From positions 1,426,001 through 1,490,000 of the forward strand of contig NZ_CP011807.3 of assembly GCF_001029105.3 (NCBI RefSeq): a stretch of DNA of 64,000 nucleotides. Reading direction: 5' to 3'. Origin of the DNA: Pandoraea faecigallinarum (GTDB lineage Bacteria > Pseudomonadota > Gammaproteobacteria > Burkholderiales > Burkholderiaceae). Under the pieces are notes generated by a model. That model worked only from the letters and a program-made list of their open reading frames with translations. It was not told the origin of the DNA and did no database searches. Shown here piece after piece: positions 57,012 through 64,000 of the stretch; the first letter of the stretch is position 1, and each line of letters opens with the position of its first letter. Both the position numbers and the translations under genes were made by a program.

Positions 57012-57467
57012 TTACTGAGCGGCGTCCTTCACCTTCTTCAGCGGGCGAACCTTCACGCGCACCGAAGCCGGCTTTGCCGGGAACCAACGCTCCTCACCCG
57101 TGAACGGGTCCTTGCCGAAACGCTTCGCCTTGGCAGCGATTTGTTGCGACGTGACCTTGAACAGGCCGTGCAGCGTGAATTCGCCGGCGCCCTTCTTGTG
57201 CAGGGAGTTGATGATCGTGGTTTCGAGAGCGGCGAGCACAGCCTTGACGTCCTTGACGGCGACTGCCGAGGTTTCGGCGATGTGTGCTGCGAGCTGGGTC
57301 TTGTTGAGTGCTTCCTTGATCGGCGAAACCTTGGCGGCTGCCTTCGGGGCCGCCTTCGCGGCTGCCTTCGGTGCTGCTGCCTTTTTCGCTGCCGGAGCCT
57401 TCTTGGCTGCCGGAGCTTTCTTCGCCACAGGGGCCTTCTTTGCTGCTGCTTTCTTTGCCGTTGCCAT
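57012..57467 (-). CDS. HU-family DNA-binding protein with histone-H1-like Lys/Ala tail
   Basis: A 151-residue nucleoid protein. Residues 2-46 are a low-complexity tail of repeated AKKAP/AAK units, as in histone H1. Residues 48-140 are an HU/IHF fold, with KTQLAAHIAETSAVAVKDVK at its start and GEFTLHGLFKVT and FGKDPFTGEE in the beta arm. Such tailed HU proteins are common in Burkholderiales and compact DNA. The ATG at 57467 begins the tail; the frame back to 57605 is not family-like. It has its own terminator. Confidence 0.9.
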   Translation of the reverse strand: MATAKKAAAKKAPVAKKAPAAKKAPAAKKAAAPKAAAKAAPKAAAKVSPIKEALNKTQLAAHIAETSAVAVKDVKAVLAALETTIINSLHKKGAGEFTLHGLFKVTSQQIAAKAKRFGKDPFTGEERWFPAKPASVRVKVRPLKKVKDAAQ

Positions 57468-57813
57468 ATCGATCCAATCGATGAGAATAAGAAAGTGCCG
57501 TCGGAGAACGGCCACCCGAATGATACGTCTTGCTGCGCCGACGATTCTACCTAAGAAATCGCTTTGTGCGAGTGGTGCGCGCATTATGTTGCGCGCTTGC
57601 CGCACAAGGCTTCGCGGCGTTCATGCGGTATTTTCAGGCGTTTCGGTCGCAACGTGACGGGTTCGTCGCTTCGCGAAGATTCCGTCTCTCGATGTCGCAC
57701 CGCCTTTCCACGCATTTTTCGACGTGCGGTTCGTCATCGTTCTTGACACGTTTTATTGCGGATTCTGACGCTCTCGCGCATCGTGCCGCGAGATTGCCGT
57801 CGCCCGAAAACCC
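57468..57813. other. Intergenic region upstream of HU
   Basis: 346 bp with no gene. It should hold the HU promoter; a repeated ATCGAT at 57467-57482 lies right before the HU start. The far end reaches the stop codon of the exported unknown protein without a clear terminator. Confidence 0.35.
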
Positions 57814-58935
57814 TCAGAAACGCTGCATTTCGCAAGTTTCGCAACGGCCGTCGCTATTGCACCATGCGTCGGTGAGCGTCGTGCCGTCGGCGCCGAAAGT
57901 GATGTCGTGCTTCGCGCCATAGCTGCCCGCGAGTTGCAAACGCTCGCCCGCGAGCGTGCCCTGCACGGTGGTGTGGACGTTCGGTTCCACGTCGTCGACG
58001 CTGCCGGTCACCTGCGAGCCGTTGAGCGCGAGCGCCATGAGGCGCGTCATCGGCTTACCGAAAAGTCCCCACCACGGTGGTGCGTTCGTGCACATGCCAC
58101 GCCAGCGTCCCGACGGATTCACCAGGCGCGAGGGCGTCGACGCACTCGCCTGAATACCGTTGCCCGGCGCAGCGGGAGGGATCGGGGGCGTGACGATGGT
58201 GGTCCCGGCCGGTGCGGGGGCATTGATGGCGGCGACGTCGCGCGCCACCTCGGGCGACCCGGCATGGGCCGCGCTCGTGGCGTTGACGGCATTGAGTCCG
58301 GCCGTGTCGCCGATGGTGCTCGGCAGCGGCGTATCCGATGTATTCGAGGTATTCGGCGCGACGGTCGCGGCGAGGTTCGCGTTTTGGGTGGCCGCCACGG
58401 ACGGGGCATAGGTGCTGAGCGCAGGCGCCCCTGCGGGCGTCGGCATCGCCGCGGCAGGCGCTACGCTGAACGTGCCGGGTGCGCCGTCGACGCGCGCCAT
58501 GTCGGCAGGCAGCCCTTCGTTGGGCACCGGGGCGGACGCCGCGGCACACACGTGGCAGGACATGCGCGAGAGACTGTTGCTCGTGAGCGGGCGCGTGCCG
58601 TACAGACGCTGACTGCCCTGCGTGCCGTCGCGAAGAATCGTGACGTAAGGCGTGTCGTCCAGCAGGTAATCGACCTTGGCGCACGAAGGCGCGTTGGTCC
58701 GCAAGGTGACGTCGGCGGAAAACACGCCGCCCAGCGCGCGTGTCGGAAGTACCGATACGGACGCCGAGCAGTCCGCGACGATCTGCGCACAGTTACATGC
58801 GGCGATGGGCGCGCGTGCCGGCCCCGACGCGGACCCCGGCGCGCCCGCCGGCTGTGCCTGTGCGTGTCCGGCGATGCCGAGCATGCCGGCGGCGAGCCAG
58901 CTCGTCGCCATTCCCAAAATCTTGAAACCCCGCAT
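57814..58935 (-). CDS. Exported Cys-rich protein with Ala/Pro/Thr-rich linker, unknown function
   Basis: A 373-residue protein. A signal peptide spans residues 1-27 (MRGFKILGMATSWLAAGMLG, ending near HAQA). The N-terminal part (about 28-135) holds several Cys, in CNCAQIVADC and MSCHVCAAA. A low-complexity Ala/Pro/Thr/Asn linker covers about 140-275. The C-terminal part (about 280-373) has beta-rich SGRWRGMCTNAPPWW and VQGTLAGERLQLAGSYG, and ends with a Cys cluster, WCNSDGRCETCEMQRF. No family was recognised. The many Cys suggest disulfides and a periplasmic or outer-membrane site. The ATG at 58935 gives a clean signal peptide; the frame back to 59052 does not. Confidence 0.6.
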   Translation of the reverse strand: MRGFKILGMATSWLAAGMLGIAGHAQAQPAGAPGSASGPARAPIAACNCAQIVADCSASVSVLPTRALGGVFSADVTLRTNAPSCAKVDYLLDDTPYVTILRDGTQGSQRLYGTRPLTSNSLSRMSCHVCAAASAPVPNEGLPADMARVDGAPGTFSVAPAAAMPTPAGAPALSTYAPSVAATQNANLAATVAPNTSNTSDTPLPSTIGDTAGLNAVNATSAAHAGSPEVARDVAAINAPAPAGTTIVTPPIPPAAPGNGIQASASTPSRLVNPSGRWRGMCTNAPPWWGLFGKPMTRLMALALNGSQVTGSVDDVEPNVHTTVQGTLAGERLQLAGSYGAKHDITFGADGTTLTDAWCNSDGRCETCEMQRF

Positions 58936-59168
58936 GATGTTTTCCCGAATGTTGCGGCATGTCCTATGCTGCGGATAGTCGATCAAAAGACGTCGGCTGA
59001 CAAGAGCCGAAAGCGGCGAAAAGCAAGGAAGAACCGGCTCTTTTCGAGGCATGCCGATGTGCCCGCGAGCATCGTGGCGTCACCGGAAATTCGGAATCCT
59101 CTCGTATCCCGGCATCGATAGTGAGGTCTACACTGTGCTTCTTGCGACGCACCCACGTCGTTGTTCAC

Positions 59169-60575
59169 ATGGAGCCGCACATGCCTGTCGACCGCACACG
59201 TGACCTTGGTTCTCCTGCTTCCTCCACTTCCCCGGCTTCCGCTCGCGTCGCGGCTTCCTCCAATTCCTCCAGTTCCTCCAGTTCCTCCAGCCCCTCCATG
59301 GCTTCCCCGCACGATGCCCCGTCGCCCCCCGAGCCTTCCGCTAATCGCGTACTCGCGATGCTGGCGACGCTTTTTTTCGCGATGGGGCTCATCACGTCGC
59401 TGAACGACATTCTGGTGCCTCACTTCAAGGCCGCCTTCGATCTGACGTACCGCGACGCGGCGCTCATCCAGTCGAGCTTCTTCGCCGCCTATTTCGTCGT
59501 GTCGTTCCCCGCGGGCCAGTACACCGCCCGGGTCGGTTACCGGCGTGCCCTGGCGAGTTCGCTCTGGCTCGCGGGCCTGGGCTGTGCGCTGTTTTTCCCG
59601 GCGGCGGCGCTTGTGTCCTACCCGTGCTTTCTCGCGGCGCTATTCGTGCTGGCGAGCGGCATTACGTTGCTTCAGGTCTCGGTCAACGCCTATGTCGAGA
59701 CGCTCGGCACGCGCGGCGCGGCGGCCAGCCGTCTCACACTGGTGCAGGCTTTCAACTCGCTCGGCACCACCGTCGGGCCGCCGCTCGCGGCGCTCTGGAT
59801 TCTGGCGCCGCACGTAACGTCGGCGACGCCGGGCGGTGCGCATGCCGTCGACTCGGTGCGGGGGCCTTACGGGTTGATCGCCGCGGTACTGGTGCTCGGC
59901 GGTGCTGTCCTGTGGCGCCTCACGCTGCCCGAGCAACGCGCAGGCGATGCGTCGCCGCACGGAATGCTCGGCAACGTCCGCAGCCTGTTGGCGCACCGTC
60001 CATTGCGTTACGGCATCGTGGCGCTATTTCTTTATGTTGGCGCGGAAGTGAGTATCGGAAGTTTTCTGATCGTCTATCTGACGCAGACGGCTACGGGCAT
60101 CGCCGGGCATGCGCACGCGAGCCGCTATCTGGCCTTCTACTGGGGTGGGGCGATGGTGGGGCGATTCATCGGGGCGTGGCTGCTGCGCAAGGTGTCGCCG
60201 GGCCGGATGCTGAGCCTGTGTGCGTTGTACAACGTGTTGTTGCTTCTCGCGTCTCTGGCGCTACCGGCATCTCTCGCCATGTGGTTATTGCTGGCTTGCG
60301 GTCTGGGCAACGCGATCATGTTTCCAACGATTTTCTCGCTCTCGGTGGGAGGCCTCGGCGCACGGGTGAGCGAAGGCGGCGGGCTCATCTGTATGGCGAT
60401 CGTGGGCGGTGCGGTGCTGCCTTATCTGCAAGGCGCGTTGGCGGACGGACTGGGCATCGTGCTGTCGTTTCTCGTGCCGGCAGGGGCGTACTGCTATATC
60501 GCCGGGTTCGGCGCATGGTGTGCGCGCACTATGCCCGAGTCCGAGGCAACGCATGCGACCCCGGGCAAGACCTAG
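59169..60575 (+). CDS. MFS sugar transporter, FucP/glucose-galactose permease type
   Basis: A 468-residue major-facilitator transporter with 12 membrane segments. The first helix has the family pattern FFAMGLITSLNDILVPHFKA, and QSSFFAAYFVVSFPAGQ follows, as in fucose:H+ symporter FucP and related sugar permeases. The segment GNAIMFPTIFSLSVGGLG is also typical. The N-terminal 60 residues are Ser/Pro/Ala-rich and vary with a 9-bp DNA repeat (59250-59292). The start could be 59169 or 59181; the frame from 59121 is less likely. It converges on pagP with an 8-bp gap. Confidence 0.82.
   Translation: MEPHMPVDRTRDLGSPASSTSPASARVAASSNSSSSSSSSSPSMASPHDAPSPPEPSANRVLAMLATLFFAMGLITSLNDILVPHFKAAFDLTYRDAALIQSSFFAAYFVVSFPAGQYTARVGYRRALASSLWLAGLGCALFFPAAALVSYPCFLAALFVLASGITLLQVSVNAYVETLGTRGAAASRLTLVQAFNSLGTTVGPPLAALWILAPHVTSATPGGAHAVDSVRGPYGLIAAVLVLGGAVLWRLTLPEQRAGDASPHGMLGNVRSLLAHRPLRYGIVALFLYVGAEVSIGSFLIVYLTQTATGIAGHAHASRYLAFYWGGAMVGRFIGAWLLRKVSPGRMLSLCALYNVLLLLASLALPASLAMWLLLACGLGNAIMFPTIFSLSVGGLGARVSEGGGLICMAIVGGAVLPYLQGALADGLGIVLSFLVPAGAYCYIAGFGAWCARTMPESEATHATPGKT
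59250..59292 (+). repeat. 9-bp tandem repeat in the transporter N-terminus
   Basis: Successive units near TTCCTCCAG encode a run of Ser. Because the unit is a multiple of three, copy-number change would alter the length of the Ser stretch without shifting the frame. Confidence 0.7.
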
Positions 60576-60583
60576 GCCGCGCA

Positions 60584-61165
60584 TCAGCCCGGATTGCCGA
60601 ACGTGTAGCGCCCGAAGATGAAAAGCACGTTGCCGTTGCCCTTGCCGCCGGGCACGTAGGCGGTGGCGACGGCCGCCCGTCCCAGCCCGATTTCGGCCAA
60701 CGGTAGCGCGGCGGGGAAGGGCACACCGCCGAGCGTGTCGGAGCGGGACATCAGGAAGACCGTATAGCCGAGGCCGAAGCGCACGGGGCCGGCGTTCGCC
60801 ATATTCCAGATGCGTCCGTAGCCCGCCATTGGCGACCAGTCGTTGTGCGAATCCTTGAACGCCATCGCGTACAGCATGCGCGAGCCATTCCTGCCATCGG
60901 ACAGTACGCGTCCGTATCCGAGGCCCCACGGGTTTTCGTTGAATTGCGAGATCTTTTTGCTCGTGTACACGAATCGCAGGTGATGCGTGTGCAGCGGCAC
61001 GTAAAGATCGCTCGCGCCTTGCGTGGCGATATCGCGAAACTCGTCCGCAACCGCGCCCGCCCACGCGGAGACGACACCGGGGGCGTCGTTCGCCTGTGCG
61101 CCGACAGGCGACAGCATTGTCAGCGCGCCCACGGCGGACATCAGCGCGAAGCGAGCGCTGTGCAT
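60584..61165 (-). CDS. pagP: Lipid A palmitoyltransferase PagP
   Basis: A 193-residue outer-membrane acyltransferase that moves palmitate from phospholipid to lipid A. A signal peptide ends near GAQA (residues 22-25). The catalytic residues of PagP align as H62 (in LHTHHLRFVY), D105 and S106 (in MAFKDSHNDW). NENPWGLGYGR and LPLAEIGLGRAAV also match. The ATG at 61165 gives the signal peptide; the frame is open to 61426, but the extra part is Ile/Pro-rich low-complexity sequence. Neither start has a clear ribosome site. PagP is usually induced by stress at the membrane. Confidence 0.85.
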   Translation of the reverse strand: MHSARFALMSAVGALTMLSPVGAQANDAPGVVSAWAGAVADEFRDIATQGASDLYVPLHTHHLRFVYTSKKISQFNENPWGLGYGRVLSDGRNGSRMLYAMAFKDSHNDWSPMAGYGRIWNMANAGPVRFGLGYTVFLMSRSDTLGGVPFPAALPLAEIGLGRAAVATAYVPGGKGNGNVLFIFGRYTFGNPG

Positions 61166-61645
61166 GATGCGCGCGATGCGGCCGTTCGGCGTAATGCGGT
61201 CGATGGGACCGAAGGGAGCGATGGGACCGATGGGGGCGAATTGTGCGTCAGGTATTCCGGCAGGGCGGCGACGAGAGGGTATGGCCGGCGATGCGAGTGA
61301 AATCGATGGCGCGAGCCGCCCGGTGAACTGGGGGGTCGTAGTCATGGTGGCGTCAGTGGCGTTGCAAGAAACGTGTCGAGCGCGAGTGCCGACAGCGTGC
61401 GTGCTCATGAGATATCCATGCCCCAAATGCGCCGGCGACAGGCTACGCCGGCGGCGCCGTCTGCATGGTAATCAAAGAGCGTCTACTAGACCGAGGGGCG
61501 TGCGAAAAAGTTCGTGCGGCGGGGCGTTTTGCGTGTTACCTCGAAGCATGCCCCCACGCATGCTTCCGGAAGCGCGCATTGACCGTAGCGGCTGCGCGAC
61601 AATGAAGTCCTTTCGCGTCAACGACATACCGAGGATATCGACGCG

Positions 61646-61685
61646 TTATTCACCGGGTTGTGAACATTTTCTGTGGATAAATATG
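61646..61685 (+). repeat. DnaA-box unit, copy 1
   Basis: A 40-bp unit starting with the box-like TTATTCACC, then GGGTTGTGAAC, then a perfect reverse DnaA box TGTGGATAA at 61672-61680. It shares this order and spacing with copies 2 and 3. Confidence 0.75.
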
Positions 61686-61759
61686 CGCCACGACAAACGC
61701 GCGGGCCGCCCGGTGGCATCCACACGCGCGCGGCCATGAGTCCGCCTTACCAATCCCTC

Positions 61760-61790
61760 AGTACGCCCCAAGTACGCCCCCAGTACGCCC
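61760..61790 (+). repeat. Three 11-bp iterons
   Basis: AGTACGCCC is repeated at 61760, 61771 and 61782, an exact 11-bp period, which puts each on the same face of the helix. Each is followed by one or two variable bases. Confidence 0.75.
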
Positions 61791-61830
61791 TCGTGGCGCA
61801 GCAAATGCGCGCGACATCTTTTCCCCTTCC

Positions 61831-61900
61831 GATCAAGCACTTGAGATAGCTATCCGCGAGTTGTCCACTGGCTTGCAAACAGATTCTGTGGATAACGAAG
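61831..61900 (+). repeat. DnaA-box unit, copy 2 (extended 70-bp form)
   Basis: The unit has TTGTCCACT (61861), GGCTTGCAAAC and a perfect reverse DnaA box TGTGGATAA at 61887-61895. It aligns without gaps to copy 3 over 70 bp, with 49 identical positions by hand count. Confidence 0.8.
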
Positions 61901-61976
61901 GGACTTGCAAACCCGCGCCCCGCCTTGTTTTGCAGCACTCGGCACAACTTTCGCGCGCGGGAAATCTTGCCTGCCG

Positions 61977-62046
61977 GATCAGTGACTTGCGATGCTTTTC
62001 CGCAAGTTATCAACGGGCTTGTGAACAAAAAATGTGGATAAAGCGG
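61977..62046 (+). repeat. DnaA-box unit, copy 3 (extended 70-bp form)
   Basis: The unit has TTATCAACG (62007), GGGCTTGTGAAC and a perfect reverse DnaA box TGTGGATAA at 62033-62041. It directly precedes the AT-rich stretch at 62050-62096. Confidence 0.8.
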
Positions 62047-62057
62047 CGATTTTTAAA

Positions 62058-62074
62058 ATCTCAATATATGAGAT
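62058..62074. promoter_or_regulatory. AT-rich palindrome upstream of the acetaldehyde dehydrogenase operon
   Basis: Arms ATCTCA (62058-62063) and TGAGAT (62069-62074) flank ATATA. The surrounding 62050-62096 is very AT-rich, and TTTACATATTGAC follows. It may be an operator for the downstream operon or an easily melted element next to the DnaA boxes. Confidence 0.5.
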
Positions 62075-62157
62075 CAATGTTTACATATTGACATTTAAGC
62101 TGTCGCGGAATTACGATGCGCCTCATACCGGTGGACGGACACGTTCAGGAGACGACA

Positions 62158-63102
62158 GTGACGGAACGACGCAAACAGAAAGTGGCGATCATTGGCTCGG
62201 GCAACATCGGCACCGACCTGATGATCAAGGTGATGCGCAACAGCGAGCATCTGGAAATGGGCGCGATGGTCGGTATCGACCCCGCCTCGGACGGTCTGGC
62301 GCGCGCCGAGCGCTTGGGCGTGCCAGTGACGGCAGGTGGCATCGACGGCCTGCTGGCCATGCCCGGCTTCGAAGACATTCGCATCGCTTTCGACGCGACG
62401 TCGGCAAAAGCGCACGCGCATCACAACGAAATGCTGCAAGCGCGCGGCGTGCAGGTGATCGACCTGACGCCGGCGGCCATCGGCCCGTACGTGATCCCGT
62501 CGATCAACCTCGACGCGCATCTCGACGCGCGCAATATCAACATGGTGACGTGCGGCGGTCAGGCCACGATTCCGATGGTTGCGGCCATCTCGCAGGTGGC
62601 CAAGGTGCACTACGCCGAGATCGTCGCGTCGATTTCGAGCAAGTCGGCCGGCCCGGGCACGCGCGCCAACATCGACGAATTCACGGAAACGACGTCCAAG
62701 GCCATCGAGGTGCTGGGCGGCGCATCGCGCGGCAAGGCGATCATCGTGCTCAATCCGGCGGAGCCGCCGCTGATCATGCGCGATACGGTTTTCGTGCTGT
62801 CGGAGCCGGGCGATCAGGCTGCGATCGAAGCGAGCATTCAGGCCATGGTCGAGAAGGTGCACGCTTACGTGCCGGGCTATCGTCTCAAGCAAAAGGTGCA
62901 GTTCGAGTTGTTCGACGCGTCGCGTCCGCTCAACGTGCCGGGGCTGGGCAAGCTCACGGGGCTGAAGACCTCGGTGTTCCTCGAAGTGGAGGGCGCCGCG
63001 CACTACCTGCCGGCCTACGCGGGCAACCTCGACATCATGACCAGCGCCGCGCTGGCCTGTGCCGACCGTATCGCCGCCACCCGTCTGGCGCTTGCGGCCT
63101 GA
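62158..63102 (+). CDS. mhpF: Acetaldehyde dehydrogenase (acylating)
   Basis: A 314-residue enzyme that turns acetaldehyde, CoA and NAD into acetyl-CoA, the last step of meta-cleavage pathways (MhpF/BphJ/DmpF type). The Rossmann motif [18 protein letters not shown] is near residue 9, and the catalytic Cys lies in [13 protein letters not shown]. The start is a GTG at 62158 with AGGAG at 62147-62151; the ATG at 62116 is poorly placed. It precedes the aldolase gene by 34 bp, and the two proteins normally form a complex that channels acetaldehyde. Confidence 0.93.
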   Translation: MTERRKQKVAIIGSGNIGTDLMIKVMRNSEHLEMGAMVGIDPASDGLARAERLGVPVTAGGIDGLLAMPGFEDIRIAFDATSAKAHAHHNEMLQARGVQVIDLTPAAIGPYVIPSINLDAHLDARNINMVTCGGQATIPMVAAISQVAKVHYAEIVASISSKSAGPGTRANIDEFTETTSKAIEVLGGASRGKAIIVLNPAEPPLIMRDTVFVLSEPGDQAAIEASIQAMVEKVHAYVPGYRLKQKVQFELFDASRPLNVPGLGKLTGLKTSVFLEVEGAAHYLPAYAGNLDIMTSAALACADRIAATRLALAA

Positions 63103-63136
63103 ACGTCGCACGCGCTAACAGGAGACACACCTCATC

Positions 63137-64000
63137 ATGACGCAGAAAAAGCTCTATATCTCCGACGTGACGCTGCGCGACGGCAGCCACGCGATTCGTC
63201 ACCAGTACAGCATCGCCAACGTGAAGGCGATTGCCGCGGCGCTCGACAAGGCGAAAGTCGATTCCATCGAAGTGGCGCATGGCGACGGTCTCGCCGGGTC
63301 CAGCTTCAACTACGGTTTTGGCGCGCATACCGATCTCGAATGGATCGCTGCGGTCGCCGAGACGGTCACGCATGCGAAGGTCGCGACGCTGCTGCTGCCG
63401 GGCGTGGGCACGGTGCACGACCTGCGCGAAGCCTATGACGCCGGCGCGCGCGTAGTGCGTATCGCCACGCACTGCACGGAAGCCGACGTCTCACGCCAGC
63501 ACATTGCGTATGCCCGTGAGCTGGGCATGGACACCGTGGGCTTCTTGATGATGAGCCACATGACCACGCCGCAGCATCTGGCCGAGCAGGCCAAGCTGAT
63601 GGAGTCGTACGGTGCCGAGTGCATCTACGTGGTCGACTCGGGCGGTGCGCTGGGCATGAACGACGTGCGTGAGCGGTTCCGCGCGTTCAAGGACGTGCTC
63701 AAACCCGAGACGCTGACCGGCATGCATGCTCACCACAACCTGAGCCTCGGTGTGGCGAACTCCATCGTTGCGGTGGAAGAAGGGTGCGACCGTATCGACG
63801 CCAGCCTCGCGGGCATGGGCGCCGGCGCCGGCAATGCGCCGCTGGAAGTGTTCATCGCGGCGGCGTCGCGACTGGGCTGGAACCACGGCTGCGATCTGTA
63901 CACGCTGATGGACGCGGCCGACGACATCGTGCGTCCGTTGCAGGATCGCGCCGTGCGCGTGGACCGCGAGACGCTGGCGCTCGGTTACGCCGGGGTGTAT
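63137..64000 (+). CDS. mhpE: 4-hydroxy-2-oxovalerate aldolase (3' end beyond window)
   Basis: The first 288 codons of an HMG-CoA-lyase-like aldolase that splits 4-hydroxy-2-oxovalerate to pyruvate and acetaldehyde. The N-terminal [17 protein letters not shown] holds the catalytic Arg and metal Asp, and [18 protein letters not shown] holds the two metal His. [16 protein letters not shown] is also typical. GGAGA lies at 63121-63125, and the ATG is at 63137. The frame runs open to the window edge, so about 50 residues are missing. It is cotranscribed with acetaldehyde dehydrogenase; the rest of an aromatic-degradation operon probably follows. Confidence 0.93.
   Translation, partial: MTQKKLYISDVTLRDGSHAIRHQYSIANVKAIAAALDKAKVDSIEVAHGDGLAGSSFNYGFGAHTDLEWIAAVAETVTHAKVATLLLPGVGTVHDLREAYDAGARVVRIATHCTEADVSRQHIAYARELGMDTVGFLMMSHMTTPQHLAEQAKLMESYGAECIYVVDSGGALGMNDVRERFRAFKDVLKPETLTGMHAHHNLSLGVANSIVAVEEGCDRIDASLAGMGAGAGNAPLEVFIAAASRLGWNHGCDLYTLMDAADDIVRPLQDRAVRVDRETLALGYAGVY

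Larger units (their letters stand above)
61166..62157. other. Gene-free kilobase with DnaA-box units, iterons and AT-rich palindrome
   Basis: No protein or RNA gene was found in 992 bp. Within 61616-62074 lie three copies of a repeated unit with DnaA-type boxes, three 11-bp iterons and an AT-rich stretch with a palindrome, each listed separately. The near end (61166-61430) is a G-rich low-complexity tract that keeps the pagP frame open. Confidence 0.7.

Noticed and set aside
61023..61739. 238-codon plus-strand frame opposite pagP
   Set aside because: It overlaps the catalytic and signal-peptide region of pagP, is low in complexity and matches nothing recognisable.
61616..62096. Calling the DnaA-box region the chromosomal origin oriC
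   Set aside because: No dnaA, dnaN, rnpA, rpmH or gyrB gene is in the window, and skew cannot be judged from one window; reported only as a DnaA-box locus.
1..64000. tRNA, rRNA, CRISPR array, insertion sequence or prophage
   Set aside because: No cloverleaf, rRNA segment, spaced repeat array, transposase or phage structural gene was recognised on either strand.

Overview
The window is GC-rich, densely coded DNA from a betaproteobacterium of the Burkholderiales. The combination of a Lys/Ala-tailed HU protein, a full hpn hopanoid locus, PagP, AAHS-type transporters and meta-cleavage lower-pathway genes fits Burkholderiaceae, most likely Pandoraea or a close relative. That placement is inference from gene content, not a database result. 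No rRNA, tRNA, CRISPR, insertion sequence or prophage gene was recognised. Essential genes (ispH, dxs) point to a main chromosome.

Layout. 1-6401: catabolic and uptake genes, namely the 3' part of an aldehyde dehydrogenase, two separate DUF3311 plus sodium:solute symporter pairs, a RibH2-type lumazine synthase and an M20 amidohydrolase. 6432-8364: a LysR regulator divergent from an orphan argC. 8457-13146: a three-gene operon (AAHS-type MFS transporter, dihydroxyphthalate-decarboxylase-like protein, class II aldolase/decarboxylase) divergent from a HTH protein fused to a citrate-synthase fold that has lost catalytic residues. 13264-20093: a TRIC-family channel, a MacA-MacB-OprM-type tripartite efflux operon, and a GNAT acetyltransferase fused to an Rnk domain. 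20128-25987: a response regulator and histidine kinase divergent from a 1121-residue autotransporter with an HExxH motif.

27862-42229 is a hopanoid locus. hpnC is divergent from hpnD-hpnE-shc-hpnG, which converge on ispH-hpnH-hpnA-hpnB; hpnM and hpnN follow as a divergent pair. Together they should make squalene, cyclise it to hopene, add adenosine, trim it to ribosylhopane and move hopanoids to the outer membrane. 42314-51615 is a tight leftward operon for a phosphonate head group: PEP mutase (fused to a nucleotidyltransferase), phosphonopyruvate decarboxylase, aminoethylphosphonate transaminase, a CTP-type nucleotidyltransferase, an HpnL-like membrane protein, and a CDP-alcohol phosphatidyltransferase fused to a 2OG-Fe(II) oxygenase. 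dxs is the last gene of the run. The simplest reading is phosphonolipid synthesis, possibly hydroxylated, next to hopanoid synthesis: a membrane-remodelling neighbourhood.

52006-61165 holds mixed genes: an SDR, a cupin, a YqjH/YqjI-like siderophore reductase and PadR regulator pair, an amino-acid-type binding protein, HU, an exported unknown protein, a FucP-type MFS transporter and PagP. 61166-62157 is a gene-free kilobase with three copies of a roughly 40-bp unit built from DnaA-type boxes, plus 11-bp iterons and an AT-rich palindrome. The window ends in acetaldehyde dehydrogenase and 4-hydroxy-2-oxovalerate aldolase, the latter cut by the window edge.
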